Shown: positions 18,217 to 26,827 of the stretch, piece by piece
Layout: each line of letters opens with the position of its first letter
How positions within the stretch are numbered: the first letter of the stretch is position 1
NCBI GenBank assembly: GCA_934154805.1
Contig: CAKPGM010000007.1
Coordinates: 1 to 64,000 of the forward strand
Source of the DNA: an uncultured Clostridia bacterium
GTDB taxonomy: Bacteria; Bacillota; Clostridia; TANB77; CAG-508
DNA: 64,000 nt
Direction of reading: 5' to 3'
Translations under genes and position numbers: made by a program
The notes under the pieces: model-generated
What the model was told of the DNA's origin: nothing
Seen by the model: the letters and a program-made list of their open reading frames with translations, nothing else
The model's database searches: none

Positions 18217-19524
18217 ATGGAAAGAACAGTAGCATTTTATACATTAGGTTGCAAAGTAAATCAATACGAAACAAATGCAATGGAACAACAATTTATACAA
18301 AACAATTATAAAATAGTTGAAAACACAGAAAAAGCAGATATATATGTAATAAACACCTGCACGGTAACAAATATGGCAGATAGAAAATCAAGACAAATGT
18401 TAAGACGTGTAAAAGAAATAAACCAATCTGCTGTTATTGTTGTGTGCGGATGCTATGCACAAGTGGCGAAGACAGAACTAGAACAAATACTAGAAGTTGA
18501 TGTAATACTAGGAATAAACGAAAAAAATAAAATCGTTCAAATTGTGGAAGAATATCTATCAAGTAAAAACAACATCATAGAAGTAGCAGATGTTTCTAAA
18601 CAAAAAGAATTCTTAGATTTTGGAGATGTAACATATACAGAAAAAAACCGAGCGGTAATTAAAGTTCAAGATGGATGCAACATGTTTTGCTCTTATTGTT
18701 TAATTCCATATGCACGAGGAAGAATAAGAAGCAGAAAAATAGAAAATGTAGTATCAGAAATAGAAAAGATAGCAAAACAGGGAATAAAAGAAGTAGTAAT
18801 AACAGGAATTCATGTAGCATCATATGGAAAAGACTTTGAAAATGAAAATATTAGGTTGATAAATTTACTAGAAGAAATAAACAAAATAGAAGGAATAGAA
18901 AGAATTAGATTAAGTTCATTAGAGCCAACAATAGTAGATGAAGAATTTGCACAAAGATTATCAAAACTAGAAAAAATATGTGACCATTTTCATCTATCTC
19001 TACAAAGTGGATGTGACGCAACACTAAAAAGAATGAATAGAAAGTATACCACAGCAAGATATAAAGAGGCAACGGAAATATTAAGAAAGTATTATCCAAG
19101 TGCAAACTTTACAACAGATGTAATTGTTGGATTTCCTGGGGAAACAGACGAGGAATTCGATCAAACATATCAATTCTTGAAAGAAATAGGATTCTATAAA
19201 ATGCACATTTTTAAGTATTCTCCAAGAAAGGGAACTGTGGCAGAAAAATTACCGGATCAGGTAGATGGTAATATAAAAGAAGAAAGAAGTAAAAAGCTAA
19301 TAGAACTTTCAAACAATATGCAAAACGAAAAGAATAGTCAATATATTGGAAAAAATGTAAAAGTATTATTTGAAGAATATGAAAATGGATATTACAAAGG
19401 ACATACTACCAATTATATGGTAGTAAAAGTTAAAGAAAAAGAACAAGATGGGTTTATAGATAATATCAAGGACATAGAAATTATAGGAAATGATACTCAA
19501 ACAGAGGAATTAATAGGAAAATAA
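18217..19524 (+). CDS. mtaB: tRNA t6A37 methylthiotransferase MtaB
   Basis: 435 residues. Radical-SAM methylthiotransferase that converts t6A37 to ms2t6A37 in ANN-decoding tRNAs. The N-terminal UPF0004 domain opens with AFYTLGCKVNQYET, with further cysteines in NTCTVTN and CGCYAQ that would bind the auxiliary Fe-S cluster. The radical-SAM motif CxxxCxxC is in GCNMFCSYCLIPYARGR (about residue 150). A C-terminal TRAM domain follows. The GCKVNQYE start separates MtaB from MiaB. The next gene, alaS, has its own promoter starting at the mtaB stop, so they are neighbours rather than a strict operon. Confidence 0.92.
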   Translation: MERTVAFYTLGCKVNQYETNAMEQQFIQNNYKIVENTEKADIYVINTCTVTNMADRKSRQMLRRVKEINQSAVIVVCGCYAQVAKTELEQILEVDVILGINEKNKIVQIVEEYLSSKNNIIEVADVSKQKEFLDFGDVTYTEKNRAVIKVQDGCNMFCSYCLIPYARGRIRSRKIENVVSEIEKIAKQGIKEVVITGIHVASYGKDFENENIRLINLLEEINKIEGIERIRLSSLEPTIVDEEFAQRLSKLEKICDHFHLSLQSGCDATLKRMNRKYTTARYKEATEILRKYYPSANFTTDVIVGFPGETDEEFDQTYQFLKEIGFYKMHIFKYSPRKGTVAEKLPDQVDGNIKEERSKKLIELSNNMQNEKNSQYIGKNVKVLFEEYENGYYKGHTTNYMVVKVKEKEQDGFIDNIKDIEIIGNDTQTEELIGK

Positions 19525-19551
19525 TTGACAAAAATATAATAGATGATAAAA
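19525..19551 (+). promoter_or_regulatory. Putative promoter of alaS
   Basis: TTGACA (19525-19530), 16 bases, TAAAAT (19547-19552). It starts right after the mtaB stop and covers the upstream ATG at 19543, which favours ATG 19576 as the true alaS start. Confidence 0.55.
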
Positions 19552-19575
19552 TTATACAAGAAAGAGGGAAAAATT

Positions 19576-21330
19576 ATGAAAGCTATAGAAATAAGAAATA
19601 AATATTTAAACTTTTTTAAAAGACACGGACACAATGTTATTCCAAGTGCTCCATTAATACCAGAAAATGACCCTTCTGTATTATTTACAACAGCAGGAAT
19701 GCAACCATTAGTACCATATCTTTTAGGAGAAAAACATCCAGAAGGAACACGTTTAACAGACTTTCAAAAATGTGTTAGAACAAACGATATAAATGAAGTT
19801 GGAGATAACAGACATTTAACATATTTCGAAATGCTTGGAAACTGGTCACTAGGAGATTACTTTAAAGAGGAATCAGTTGCAATGAGCTATGAATTCTTAA
19901 CAAAAGAACTAGGCATTCCGGCAGAAAAAATATCAGTAACTTGCTTTGAAGGGGATGAAGATTGCCCAAAAGACACAGTTACAGCAGAATGTTGGAAAAA
20001 AGCAGGAATTCCTGAAGAAAGAATATACTTCTTTGGAAAAGACGATAACTGGTGGATAGCAGGAGAAGAAGGACCTTGTGGACCAGATACAGAAATGTTC
20101 TATGATACAGGAAAAGAAAAATGTTCAGAAGGATGTAATCCATCTTGTGGATGTGGAAAGTATGTGGAAATATGGAACAATGTATTTATGGAATACTTAA
20201 AAACATCTGATGGAAAATACCAAAAACTAAAACAACAAAATGTAGACACAGGACTAGGACTAGAAAGAATGGCAATGCTATTACAAGGAAAGAAAACACC
20301 ATTTGAAATAGAAATATTCAAACCTGTAATGGACAAGCTAGAAGAACTAGAAAAAGTAGATGATATAGCAAGTAGAAGAATAGTTGCAGAACATTTACGT
20401 TCTAGTATGATGATAATATTAGATGGTGGAATTCCAAGTAATGTAGATAGAGGATATATTTTAAGAAGATTGATTCGTAGAATGACAAGAAGACTAAGAA
20501 AACTACAAATAGACACAAATCAAATATCTACATTAATAGACATTAGTATTGATGCACAAAAAGAGCTATATCCAGAATTGGAAACAAATAAAGAAAGAAT
20601 TAAAACAGTAATAATAGAAGAAATCAACAAATTTGAAAAAACATTAGAGCGTGGAGAAAGAGAATTCAATAAAATAGTAAATAAATTAAAATCAGAAAAT
20701 AAAGATACAATATCAGGACAAGACTTATTTACATTGTACGAAACATATGGATTCCCACCAGAAGTGACTCAAGACCTAGCAGAAGAACAAGGTATAAAAA
20801 TAGACAACACAGAATTTGATAGATTGTTCAAAGAACACCAAGAAAAATCAAGAATGGGCAGTGAACAAAAATTCAAAGGTGGACTATCTGGAAATGGAGA
20901 AATGGAAACAAAATATCATACAGCAACACACCTTTTAAATGCAGCTCTAAAACAAGTAATAGGAAAAGATGTACATCAAAAAGGATCAAACATCACACCA
21001 GAAAGAATGAGATTTGACTTCAGCTGTGACCATAAGTTAACAGACGAAGAAAAGAAACAAGTAGAAGATTTAGTAAATAAATGGATAAATGAAGATTTAC
21101 CGGTAACAATAGAAGAAATGAGCAAAGAAGATGCTATAAAATCAGGTGCTGAATGTATGTTCATAGAAAAATATCCTGATATAGTAACAGTATACTCAAT
21201 AGGAGATGTTTCAAAAGAGTTATGTGGAGGACCTCACGTAAAAAATACAAAAGTACTTGGAACATTCAAAATAAAAAAAGAAGAAGCTTGTTCAGCAGGA
21301 GTAAGAAGAATAAAAGCTATATTAGAATAA
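19576..21330 (+). CDS. alaS: Alanyl-tRNA synthetase, short form without the C-terminal domains
   Basis: 584 residues from ATG 19576, which has AAGAGGG upstream; the ATG at 19543 overlaps the promoter. The class II catalytic core is complete (FTTAGMQPLVPYLLG, RTNDINEVGDNRHLTYFEMLGNWSLGDYF, GLGLERMAMLLQG). The editing (SAD) domain keeps the zinc ligands: HTATH near residue 450 and CGGPH near 550. The protein stops right after the editing domain, about 290 residues shorter than the usual 870-880, so the DHHA1 and C-Ala tRNA-binding module is missing. The stop is natural, with a HIT gene 57 bases downstream. Such short enzymes occur in some reduced or uncultured lineages. Confidence 0.93.
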   Translation: MKAIEIRNKYLNFFKRHGHNVIPSAPLIPENDPSVLFTTAGMQPLVPYLLGEKHPEGTRLTDFQKCVRTNDINEVGDNRHLTYFEMLGNWSLGDYFKEESVAMSYEFLTKELGIPAEKISVTCFEGDEDCPKDTVTAECWKKAGIPEERIYFFGKDDNWWIAGEEGPCGPDTEMFYDTGKEKCSEGCNPSCGCGKYVEIWNNVFMEYLKTSDGKYQKLKQQNVDTGLGLERMAMLLQGKKTPFEIEIFKPVMDKLEELEKVDDIASRRIVAEHLRSSMMIILDGGIPSNVDRGYILRRLIRRMTRRLRKLQIDTNQISTLIDISIDAQKELYPELETNKERIKTVIIEEINKFEKTLERGEREFNKIVNKLKSENKDTISGQDLFTLYETYGFPPEVTQDLAEEQGIKIDNTEFDRLFKEHQEKSRMGSEQKFKGGLSGNGEMETKYHTATHLLNAALKQVIGKDVHQKGSNITPERMRFDFSCDHKLTDEEKKQVEDLVNKWINEDLPVTIEEMSKEDAIKSGAECMFIEKYPDIVTVYSIGDVSKELCGGPHVKNTKVLGTFKIKKEEACSAGVRRIKAILE

Positions 21331-21387
21331 TCACTAAATAAGGATGCCTTTTTCTAGGCAGAAGATAAAAGTAAAGGAGAATAAAAA

Positions 21388-21723
21388 ATGGAAGATTGTA
21401 TATTTTGTAAAATAGTAAAAGGAGAAATACCATCAACAAAGGTATATGAAGATGAGAACGTGTATGCATTTAACGATATAAATCCAGCAGCACCAATACA
21501 TGTATTGGTTATACCAAAAGAGCATACAACAAACATATTAGATACAAAACCAGAAACGATAGCAAAAATATTTGAAGCAATAAATAAAATAGCAAAACAA
21601 CTAGGAATAGATAAGGATGGATTTAGAGTAATCAGTAATTGTGGAAAAGATGCTGGTCAAGAAGTAATGCATATACATTTCCATATATTAGCTGGTGGAG
21701 TATTAGGACCAAAAATAATATAA
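21388..21723 (+). CDS. HIT-family purine nucleoside phosphoramidase (HinT-like)
   Basis: 111 residues. It opens with EDCIFCKIVKGEIP, as in HinT proteins, and ends with the histidine triad HIHFHIL (about residues 96-102). These small dimeric hydrolases act on AMP-linked phosphoramidates and acyl-AMPs; in bacteria they may clear aminoacyl-AMP released by tRNA synthetases, which would fit the position after alaS. RBS AAAGGAG. Function assigned by family. Confidence 0.88.
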   Translation: MEDCIFCKIVKGEIPSTKVYEDENVYAFNDINPAAPIHVLVIPKEHTTNILDTKPETIAKIFEAINKIAKQLGIDKDGFRVISNCGKDAGQEVMHIHFHILAGGVLGPKII

Positions 21724-21800
21724 AAAACAATAGGCAAAATAAATAAAATATGTTATAATAAAAATATATATAGTTTTAATGTATTAAAGGGGGAACAAAA

Positions 21801-22463
21801 GTGGATAAAAAATATGGAAAATTATTAACAGTAATACTATCAATTGTATCGATAGCAGCTTTGGGATTATTAGGATATTTAGGGTACGACTTGATAAAAA
21901 AGATAAATAGTGACAAGAACCAAGCAGACTTAATGGATTATTATGACAATACAATAGATAATACAGAAACCAATACAGAAGTGGAAAATATAGAAATACC
22001 AGACATAATTAATTCAGAAATAGTAGAACAAAATACGATATCAAGTGGTGAGAAAAAAGTAGAATACAAAGGCTACTCTATGGTTGGAAAAATAGAAATA
22101 CCAAAAATAAAATTAAAATATGTTATATTAGATAAGGCAACTCCTTCTTCAATAGAAACATCAGTAGCAGTAGCATACGGACCAGGACCAAATAAAATAG
22201 GAAACACTGTAATAGTTGGACATAATTATAGAAACGGTTCATTCTTTGGAAACAACGATAAACTAGAAATAGGAGATAAAATATATATAACAGACAACTC
22301 AAATACAAGACTAAAATATAATATCTATAACATATACGAAACAAGTCCAGATGATGGAGATTATATGGTAAGAGACACAAATGGAAAGAGAGAAATATCT
22401 CTATCAACTTGTACAGATAACTCGAAAGCAAGATTAATAATATGGGCTGTTGAGGAAAATTAA
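21801..22463 (+). CDS. Sortase (class uncertain)
   Basis: 220 residues from a GTG behind AAAGGGGG. One N-terminal membrane anchor (about residues 9-33), an acidic/Asn-rich linker, then the sortase barrel from about residue 90. Catalytic His is in VIVGHNYRNGSFFG, Cys in LSTCTDNSKARLIIWA, with the Arg 7 residues later. Transpeptidase that joins surface proteins or pilins to the cell wall or to each other. No obvious LPXTG substrate lies nearby; the LRR proteins of this window lack a sorting signal. Two tRNAs follow. Confidence 0.88.
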   Translation: MDKKYGKLLTVILSIVSIAALGLLGYLGYDLIKKINSDKNQADLMDYYDNTIDNTETNTEVENIEIPDIINSEIVEQNTISSGEKKVEYKGYSMVGKIEIPKIKLKYVILDKATPSSIETSVAVAYGPGPNKIGNTVIVGHNYRNGSFFGNNDKLEIGDKIYITDNSNTRLKYNIYNIYETSPDDGDYMVRDTNGKREISLSTCTDNSKARLIIWAVEEN

Positions 22464-22525
22464 TAAAAAAATAAAGAAAATTGAAATTAATAGTTGACAA
22501 AAGTATATAAAATGAGGTAAAATAA

Positions 22526-22552
22526 ATAATGCGTTTACTGGAACGCATTATT
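22526..22552 (+). promoter_or_regulatory. Hairpin in the 5' leader of tRNA-His
   Basis: AATAATGCGTT, loop TACTGG, AACGCATTATT: an 11-bp perfect stem ending six bases before tRNA-His. Upstream are TTGACA (about 22495) and TAAAAT at about 18-base spacing, so the hairpin would form at the very 5' end of the precursor. It could protect or guide 5' processing. Confidence 0.5.
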
Positions 22553-22557
22553 CAAAT

Positions 22558-22635
22558 GGTGGATTTAGCGTAGTTGGTTAACGCGCCAGTTTGTGGCACT
22601 GGAGACCATGGGTTCGAGTCCCATATTCCACCCCA
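22558..22635 (+). tRNA. tRNA-His (anticodon GTG)
   Basis: Encoded CCA, T-arm GGGTTCGAGTCCC, anticodon stem CCAGT/ACTGG with loop TTGTGGC giving GTG, and C73 opposite an extra 5' G as expected for tRNA-His. The acceptor stem has one T-T mismatch (pair 6-67), which is odd but does not break the fold. Confidence 0.92.
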
Positions 22636-22651
22636 GTTTTATATTACATAT

Positions 22652-22726
22652 TGGGCTGTAGCCAAGCGGTAAGGCACATGACTTTGACTCATGCATGCGC
22701 TAGTTCGAATCTAGCCAGCCCAACCA
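22652..22726 (+). tRNA. tRNA-Gln (anticodon TTG)
   Basis: Acceptor TGGGCTG/CAGCCCA, encoded CCA, anticodon stem CATGA/TCATG with loop CTTTGAC giving TTG, T-arm TAGTTCGAATCTA. Sixteen bases after tRNA-His; the pair is likely co-transcribed. Confidence 0.94.
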
Positions 22727-22734
22727 AAATAAAA

Positions 22735-22780
22735 AACTCTGTAATATTGAGAAATCAGTATTTTACAGAGTTTTAATTTT
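22735..22780 (+). terminator. Terminator of the tRNA-His/tRNA-Gln unit
   Basis: AACTCTGTAA (22735-22744) pairs with TTACAGAGTT (22763-22772), with further inner pairing, followed by TTAATTTTT. Confidence 0.7.
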
Positions 22781-22917
22781 TGAATTAATGAGGTAATATG
22801 CAAAAAATTTCATTTTTGTTAAATTTTGTAATAGTTATCAAAAAATATAGACAATGAAAAAAACTTGTGCTATTATGATGAAAACGAATGAAATTTTTAT
22901 AAAAATAGGAGGACAAA

Positions 22918-24438
22918 ATGTTTTGTAGTAAATGTGGAAATGAAATGAAAGATGGAGAAAACTTCTGCAGTAAATGTGGAAATAAGGTAGAAACAAAAGA
23001 AAACAAACAAGAAAGTAAAAACAACACTAAGGAGCCAGCAACAAAATCTAAAAAAGGATTAATAATAGGAATAGTAGTAACAGTAATAGCTATACTATGT
23101 ATAATTTTATTTGTAATATTTACAACTAGAGATAAGAATGAAGAACCTTTTGGAAAATTAGAGGAAATAGGGTCAAATAACCAAGTAACCAAAACAAGCA
23201 AATTAAGTTTTTCTAATATGAAAGCAGGAAATAAAGAACTAGAATTAAATCAAACTCAGTATGAGGTATTAAAATATTTTGATAATAACTATTTTAATGT
23301 ATATAACTGCGAAGATTTACAAAGATACCCAAAAGTATATAAGGGAGCACAAATAAGAATAGACTGCTGGATTAAGAAGATAATAAAATCAACAGAAGAT
23401 GAATTTGTATGTTTAGGAGTTATCGGATCTGGAGGAGAAGGTATAAACGAAGGAGAGCTATCAGATTTTGAAGAAAAAGACTTATTTGTAGTAAAAGGTA
23501 AGCAATTAGACGAAAGACTAATCGTTGATGACGAAATAACAGTGTATGGAACATATACAGATGTAAGCTCATTCGAAATAGATGGAAAAACATATACAGT
23601 ACCAGTAATTGAATCACTATATTCTTACAATGTACAAGACTATAGATTTGACTTATCAACAATTACAAAAGTAGCTAAATACATATTTGGAGACAATATA
23701 AAAATAACAAGACCAGCAGACACACAAGCATATGGATATGATGCATCATCTCCTATGTATATAATATCACTAGACAATCAATCAAATGCCAACTTTAAAG
23801 AATTCTGTGCAATGCAAGAAACTGGATATATTGGATACACAAGTGGCGGATATGGAGAAAGTGTAAATAAAAGACTATTAATAGCAGCAGATTTCCAACA
23901 TTACATAGTAGAAACTTTTGAACCAAGTACAAAGCATTTGTACATAGATTACTATGATAGAGATTTAAACAAAGTATGGGGAAGAGAGTTTGATTATAAA
24001 ATGAACTCATCAGACTTATACTCAACACCAACAGATTATACAGATTCACAAATGGCTTTAGTAGTTGATAATGATTTGTATTTATTAGATCTAAAAAACG
24101 GAGAGAATGTGTTTGATCCTGTTCTAGTAGGAGAAAAAATAAAACTAACAATGCTATCAGATAGAATGATGTTATTAGGTAATGAAAATAAAGATGCAAT
24201 AATGTATGTTGACTACAAAGGAAATATAATCAAAAAGATGAATGCAGATACAGAAATGGATAGCATATATGCAGCAGATACTCAAATTGTAAATAACAGA
24301 ATGGTTGTTATGCTATATGGAGAAAAAGAAGGATATTCAGACTATGGATATAGACAACCAACATATTTAACAAAATATATAGTACTAAACAGTAATGGAG
24401 AAATAGAAATGTCAACAAAAGAAACAAATAGTTTCTAA
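22918..24438 (+). CDS. Zinc-ribbon membrane protein with large extracytoplasmic domain
   Basis: 506 residues. It starts with a zinc-ribbon: MFCSKCGNEMKDGENFCSKC, two CxxC pairs, likely facing the cytoplasm. After a Lys-rich linker there is one membrane span (about residues 59-84, KKGLIIGIVVTVIAILCIIL), then about 420 residues outside with a mixed alpha/beta look and no motif I recognise. This zinc-ribbon plus one span layout is common in Clostridia in uncharacterised proteins. A putative promoter, TAGACA-17-TATTAT, ends about 45 bases upstream; RBS AGGAGG. The CotH-like gene follows 30 bases later, so the two may form an operon. Confidence 0.65.
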   Translation: MFCSKCGNEMKDGENFCSKCGNKVETKENKQESKNNTKEPATKSKKGLIIGIVVTVIAILCIILFVIFTTRDKNEEPFGKLEEIGSNNQVTKTSKLSFSNMKAGNKELELNQTQYEVLKYFDNNYFNVYNCEDLQRYPKVYKGAQIRIDCWIKKIIKSTEDEFVCLGVIGSGGEGINEGELSDFEEKDLFVVKGKQLDERLIVDDEITVYGTYTDVSSFEIDGKTYTVPVIESLYSYNVQDYRFDLSTITKVAKYIFGDNIKITRPADTQAYGYDASSPMYIISLDNQSNANFKEFCAMQETGYIGYTSGGYGESVNKRLLIAADFQHYIVETFEPSTKHLYIDYYDRDLNKVWGREFDYKMNSSDLYSTPTDYTDSQMALVVDNDLYLLDLKNGENVFDPVLVGEKIKLTMLSDRMMLLGNENKDAIMYVDYKGNIIKKMNADTEMDSIYAADTQIVNNRMVVMLYGEKEGYSDYGYRQPTYLTKYIVLNSNGEIEMSTKETNSF

Positions 24439-24468
24439 TGAGCTAAAGATGTTTTGTAAGGAAAGAGT

Positions 24469-25758
24469 ATGGAAAAAAATAAAAAGATATTAAAGATAAT
24501 AATAGTAATTTTAATCATATTCATAGCAATAAATTTAGCATTACTGGGAAAAGACTTTATCATAAAACAAAAAGAAAATGCAAAATACAATAATTCCTTA
24601 CCAAAAGTATATTTGGAAGGAAAAATATTACAAATTATGAGAAAAGGACAAGAACCTAAAATAAAGCTAACATACACAGAAAAGGGAAAAGAAAAATTTA
24701 CAACATATGCAACAATAAAATTCCAAGGGCAATCTTCTATTGTATACAATAAAAAGAACTATACAATAAATTTATATCAAGACGAGAACTATAAAGATAA
24801 GAACAAAATAGAAGTAAAAAAAGAATGGGGAGCACAAAGCAAGTACTGTCTAAAGGCTAATTATATAGACAGTACAATGGCAAGAAATGTAGTATCAGCA
24901 AGGCTAGTAGGACAAATGCAAAAACAATACAATTTGTTTGAAAATACTCCAAACAATGGAGCCGTTGATGGATTCCCAGTAGAAATTTATGTGAATGGTG
25001 AATATTTAGGACTATATACTTGGAACATACCAAAAGATGAATGGATGTTCAATATGGATAAGAAAAACGAAAACCATATAGTAATGGGAGATGAAGAGTT
25101 CGAAGCCGGTACATCTGGAACATTTGAAAAATTAGCAGAGCCTATCAACGATGATGAATGGTCTATTGTGGCTGGACCAGATAAAGACGAAGAACAGATA
25201 AAAGAAACTTTTGAAAAATTGAACAGAGTCATTGCGTTTGTTAAAGATAGTACAGATAGTGAATTCAAAGAACATTTTGATGAATATTTGAATTTGGATG
25301 CATGCCTAAATTACTATTGTTTTATCCATTTGTGTAACGGAATAGACAATATGAGTAAGAATATGCTATTAGCAACATATGATGGAAAAATATGGTATCC
25401 TGTACTATATGATTTAGATAGTACTTGGGGACTTGATATATATGGAGATAAGGTTTACGAAAGTGATAATAAATTCCCAGAACAGTACATAGGAAATACT
25501 AATCTGCTATGGAAAAAACTAGGAGAGAATTATAAAGAGGAAATAAAACAAAGATATAAAGAACTAAGAAACAGTGTGCTATCAGATGAAAATATAATTA
25601 AAGAATTCGAAAAATTCAACAAAAGCATACCAAAAGGAGCTTGGGAGCTAGAACAAGAAAAGTGGACAAATGTTCCAAGTAAAGAATATGGATTAGAACA
25701 AATAAAGCAATATGTAAAAGAACGCGGAGAATATGTAGATAATATATATATGAAATAA
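24469..25758 (+). CDS. CotH-family secreted protein kinase
   Basis: 429 residues. N-terminal signal/anchor (about 5-27). The body matches CotH: LKANYIDSTMARNVVSARL, VEIYVNGEYLGLYTWNIPKD, then NYYCFIHLCNGIDNMSKNML and LYDLDSTWGLD (about residues 312-324), containing the active-site acidic residues of this atypical kinase fold. CotH of B. subtilis phosphorylates spore-coat proteins; many clostridial relatives are secreted and have unknown targets. Here it lies between a zinc-ribbon surface protein and a pilin-like LRR protein, so those are possible substrates (inference). Its own terminator seems to be cut: see 25759-25820. Confidence 0.85.
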   Translation: MEKNKKILKIIIVILIIFIAINLALLGKDFIIKQKENAKYNNSLPKVYLEGKILQIMRKGQEPKIKLTYTEKGKEKFTTYATIKFQGQSSIVYNKKNYTINLYQDENYKDKNKIEVKKEWGAQSKYCLKANYIDSTMARNVVSARLVGQMQKQYNLFENTPNNGAVDGFPVEIYVNGEYLGLYTWNIPKDEWMFNMDKKNENHIVMGDEEFEAGTSGTFEKLAEPINDDEWSIVAGPDKDEEQIKETFEKLNRVIAFVKDSTDSEFKEHFDEYLNLDACLNYYCFIHLCNGIDNMSKNMLLATYDGKIWYPVLYDLDSTWGLDIYGDKVYESDNKFPEQYIGNTNLLWKKLGENYKEEIKQRYKELRNSVLSDENIIKEFEKFNKSIPKGAWELEQEKWTNVPSKEYGLEQIKQYVKERGEYVDNIYMK

Positions 25759-25820
25759 CAAAAATTCACTTGCCTTTAAGGAAAATTCTGAAAAATACTA
25801 AAGAGAGAGGAAGATATAAG
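25759..25820 (+). other. Recombined junction: half a terminator fused to an LRR leader
   Basis: CAAAAATTCACTTGCCTTTAAGG here is the left arm and loop of the terminator that is complete at 26777-26811 and 28029-28064. Instead of the right arm it runs into a leader (TTCTGAAAAATACTAAAGAGAGAGGAAG) closely matching 27100-27130 before LRR gene D. This looks like a duplication breakpoint inside a terminator and would leave LRR gene C reading on from the CotH transcript. Confidence 0.6.
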
Positions 25821-26738
25821 ATGAAAAATCAAAGAGGAATCACATTAATAGCATTAGTTGTAACGATAGTAGTACTTCTGATATTAGCAGGAGTAAGTAT
25901 TAGCCTAATATTAGATAATAATGGTATAATACAAAGATCGAAAGATGCAAGAGAACAATATGGACAAGCAAGAGAAAATGAACAAAAACAATTAGATAAG
26001 GCTTCAGAATGGATAGATGATGCAGTAGGAGTATCAAATTGGGATAAAGTTCTAGAGGATGCAGAAAAGAATCCAAACAATTATAAACATCCAGACCAAA
26101 GCGATGAAAATGGAGATATAGGAATAGGAACAGATGGAAAACCTGTAAACTTAGACTTATGGAATTATGAAGTTATAAATAAGGATGAAATAAGCCTAAG
26201 TATAGAAGAATTATTTAGCTTATCAGGAATTGGAGGGTATAATAACAGTAACATTATAGATGGAGAAATTCAAGGAAAAGTACCTCAATATATAAAAAAG
26301 GATGGAAAAGATGAGTTTTATCCAGTAACTAGTATGAAAGCTACTTTTGCAGGTTGTGATAAGCTAGTAACAGCACCAAAGATACCATCAAGTGTAACAA
26401 GTATGCAAGCTACTTTTTCAGGATGCACAAGACTTGCAATAGCACCAGAAATTCCATCAAGTGTAACAAGAATGTATTATACTTTTTCAAACTGTACAAG
26501 TTTAACAACAGCACCGGTAATACCGTCAAATGTAACTGAGATGGGAAGTGCATTTTCTAAATGTACAAAATTAACTGGAAATTTGATTATAAATGCAAGT
26601 CCAACGGGCTACTATAATTGCTTGAATAACGCTGCTACTGCGGATGATGCAAATTTGATTGTGTCTGGATCGAGTACAGTATTAGATGAAATAATAGCAA
26701 CAAAAAGTGATAATTCACATATAACAAAAGGAAACTAA
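25821..26738 (+). CDS. Pilin-like LRR surface protein C (small)
   Basis: 305 residues from ATG 25821 (RBS GAGAGAGGAAG); an earlier in-frame ATG at 25770 lies in the recombined leader. N-terminus MKNQRGITLIALVVTIVVLL is a clostridial prepilin-like signal with predicted cut after the RG glycine. A charged helix follows, then a region with KNPNNYKHPDQSDENGDIGI, and four BspA-like repeats of about 25 residues (MxxTFxxCxxLxxAPxIPSSVTxM). It ends in DNSHITKGN; no sorting motif. The repeat type differs from proteins A and B. No inverton precedes it; expression probably depends on the CotH operon. Confidence 0.75.
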   Translation: MKNQRGITLIALVVTIVVLLILAGVSISLILDNNGIIQRSKDAREQYGQARENEQKQLDKASEWIDDAVGVSNWDKVLEDAEKNPNNYKHPDQSDENGDIGIGTDGKPVNLDLWNYEVINKDEISLSIEELFSLSGIGGYNNSNIIDGEIQGKVPQYIKKDGKDEFYPVTSMKATFAGCDKLVTAPKIPSSVTSMQATFSGCTRLAIAPEIPSSVTRMYYTFSNCTSLTTAPVIPSNVTEMGSAFSKCTKLTGNLIINASPTGYYNCLNNAATADDANLIVSGSSTVLDEIIATKSDNSHITKGN

Positions 26739-26776
26739 ATAAAAACAAATCTTTTGATAATAAAATATAAAAAACA

Positions 26777-26811
26777 AAAATTCACTTGCCTTTAAGGCAG
26801 GTGAATTTTTT
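26777..26811 (+). terminator. Terminator of LRR gene C
   Basis: TTCACTTGCC and GGCAGGTGAA form a 10-bp stem (one G-U) around TTTAA, followed by TTTTTTA. Confidence 0.8.
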
Positions 26812-26827
26812 ACGTAAAAACATTTTT

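Noticed and set aside
25770..25820. Start of LRR protein C at ATG 25770
   Set aside because: The extension encodes leader DNA shared with gene D; ATG 25821 has the ribosome site and gives a proper prepilin-like leader.
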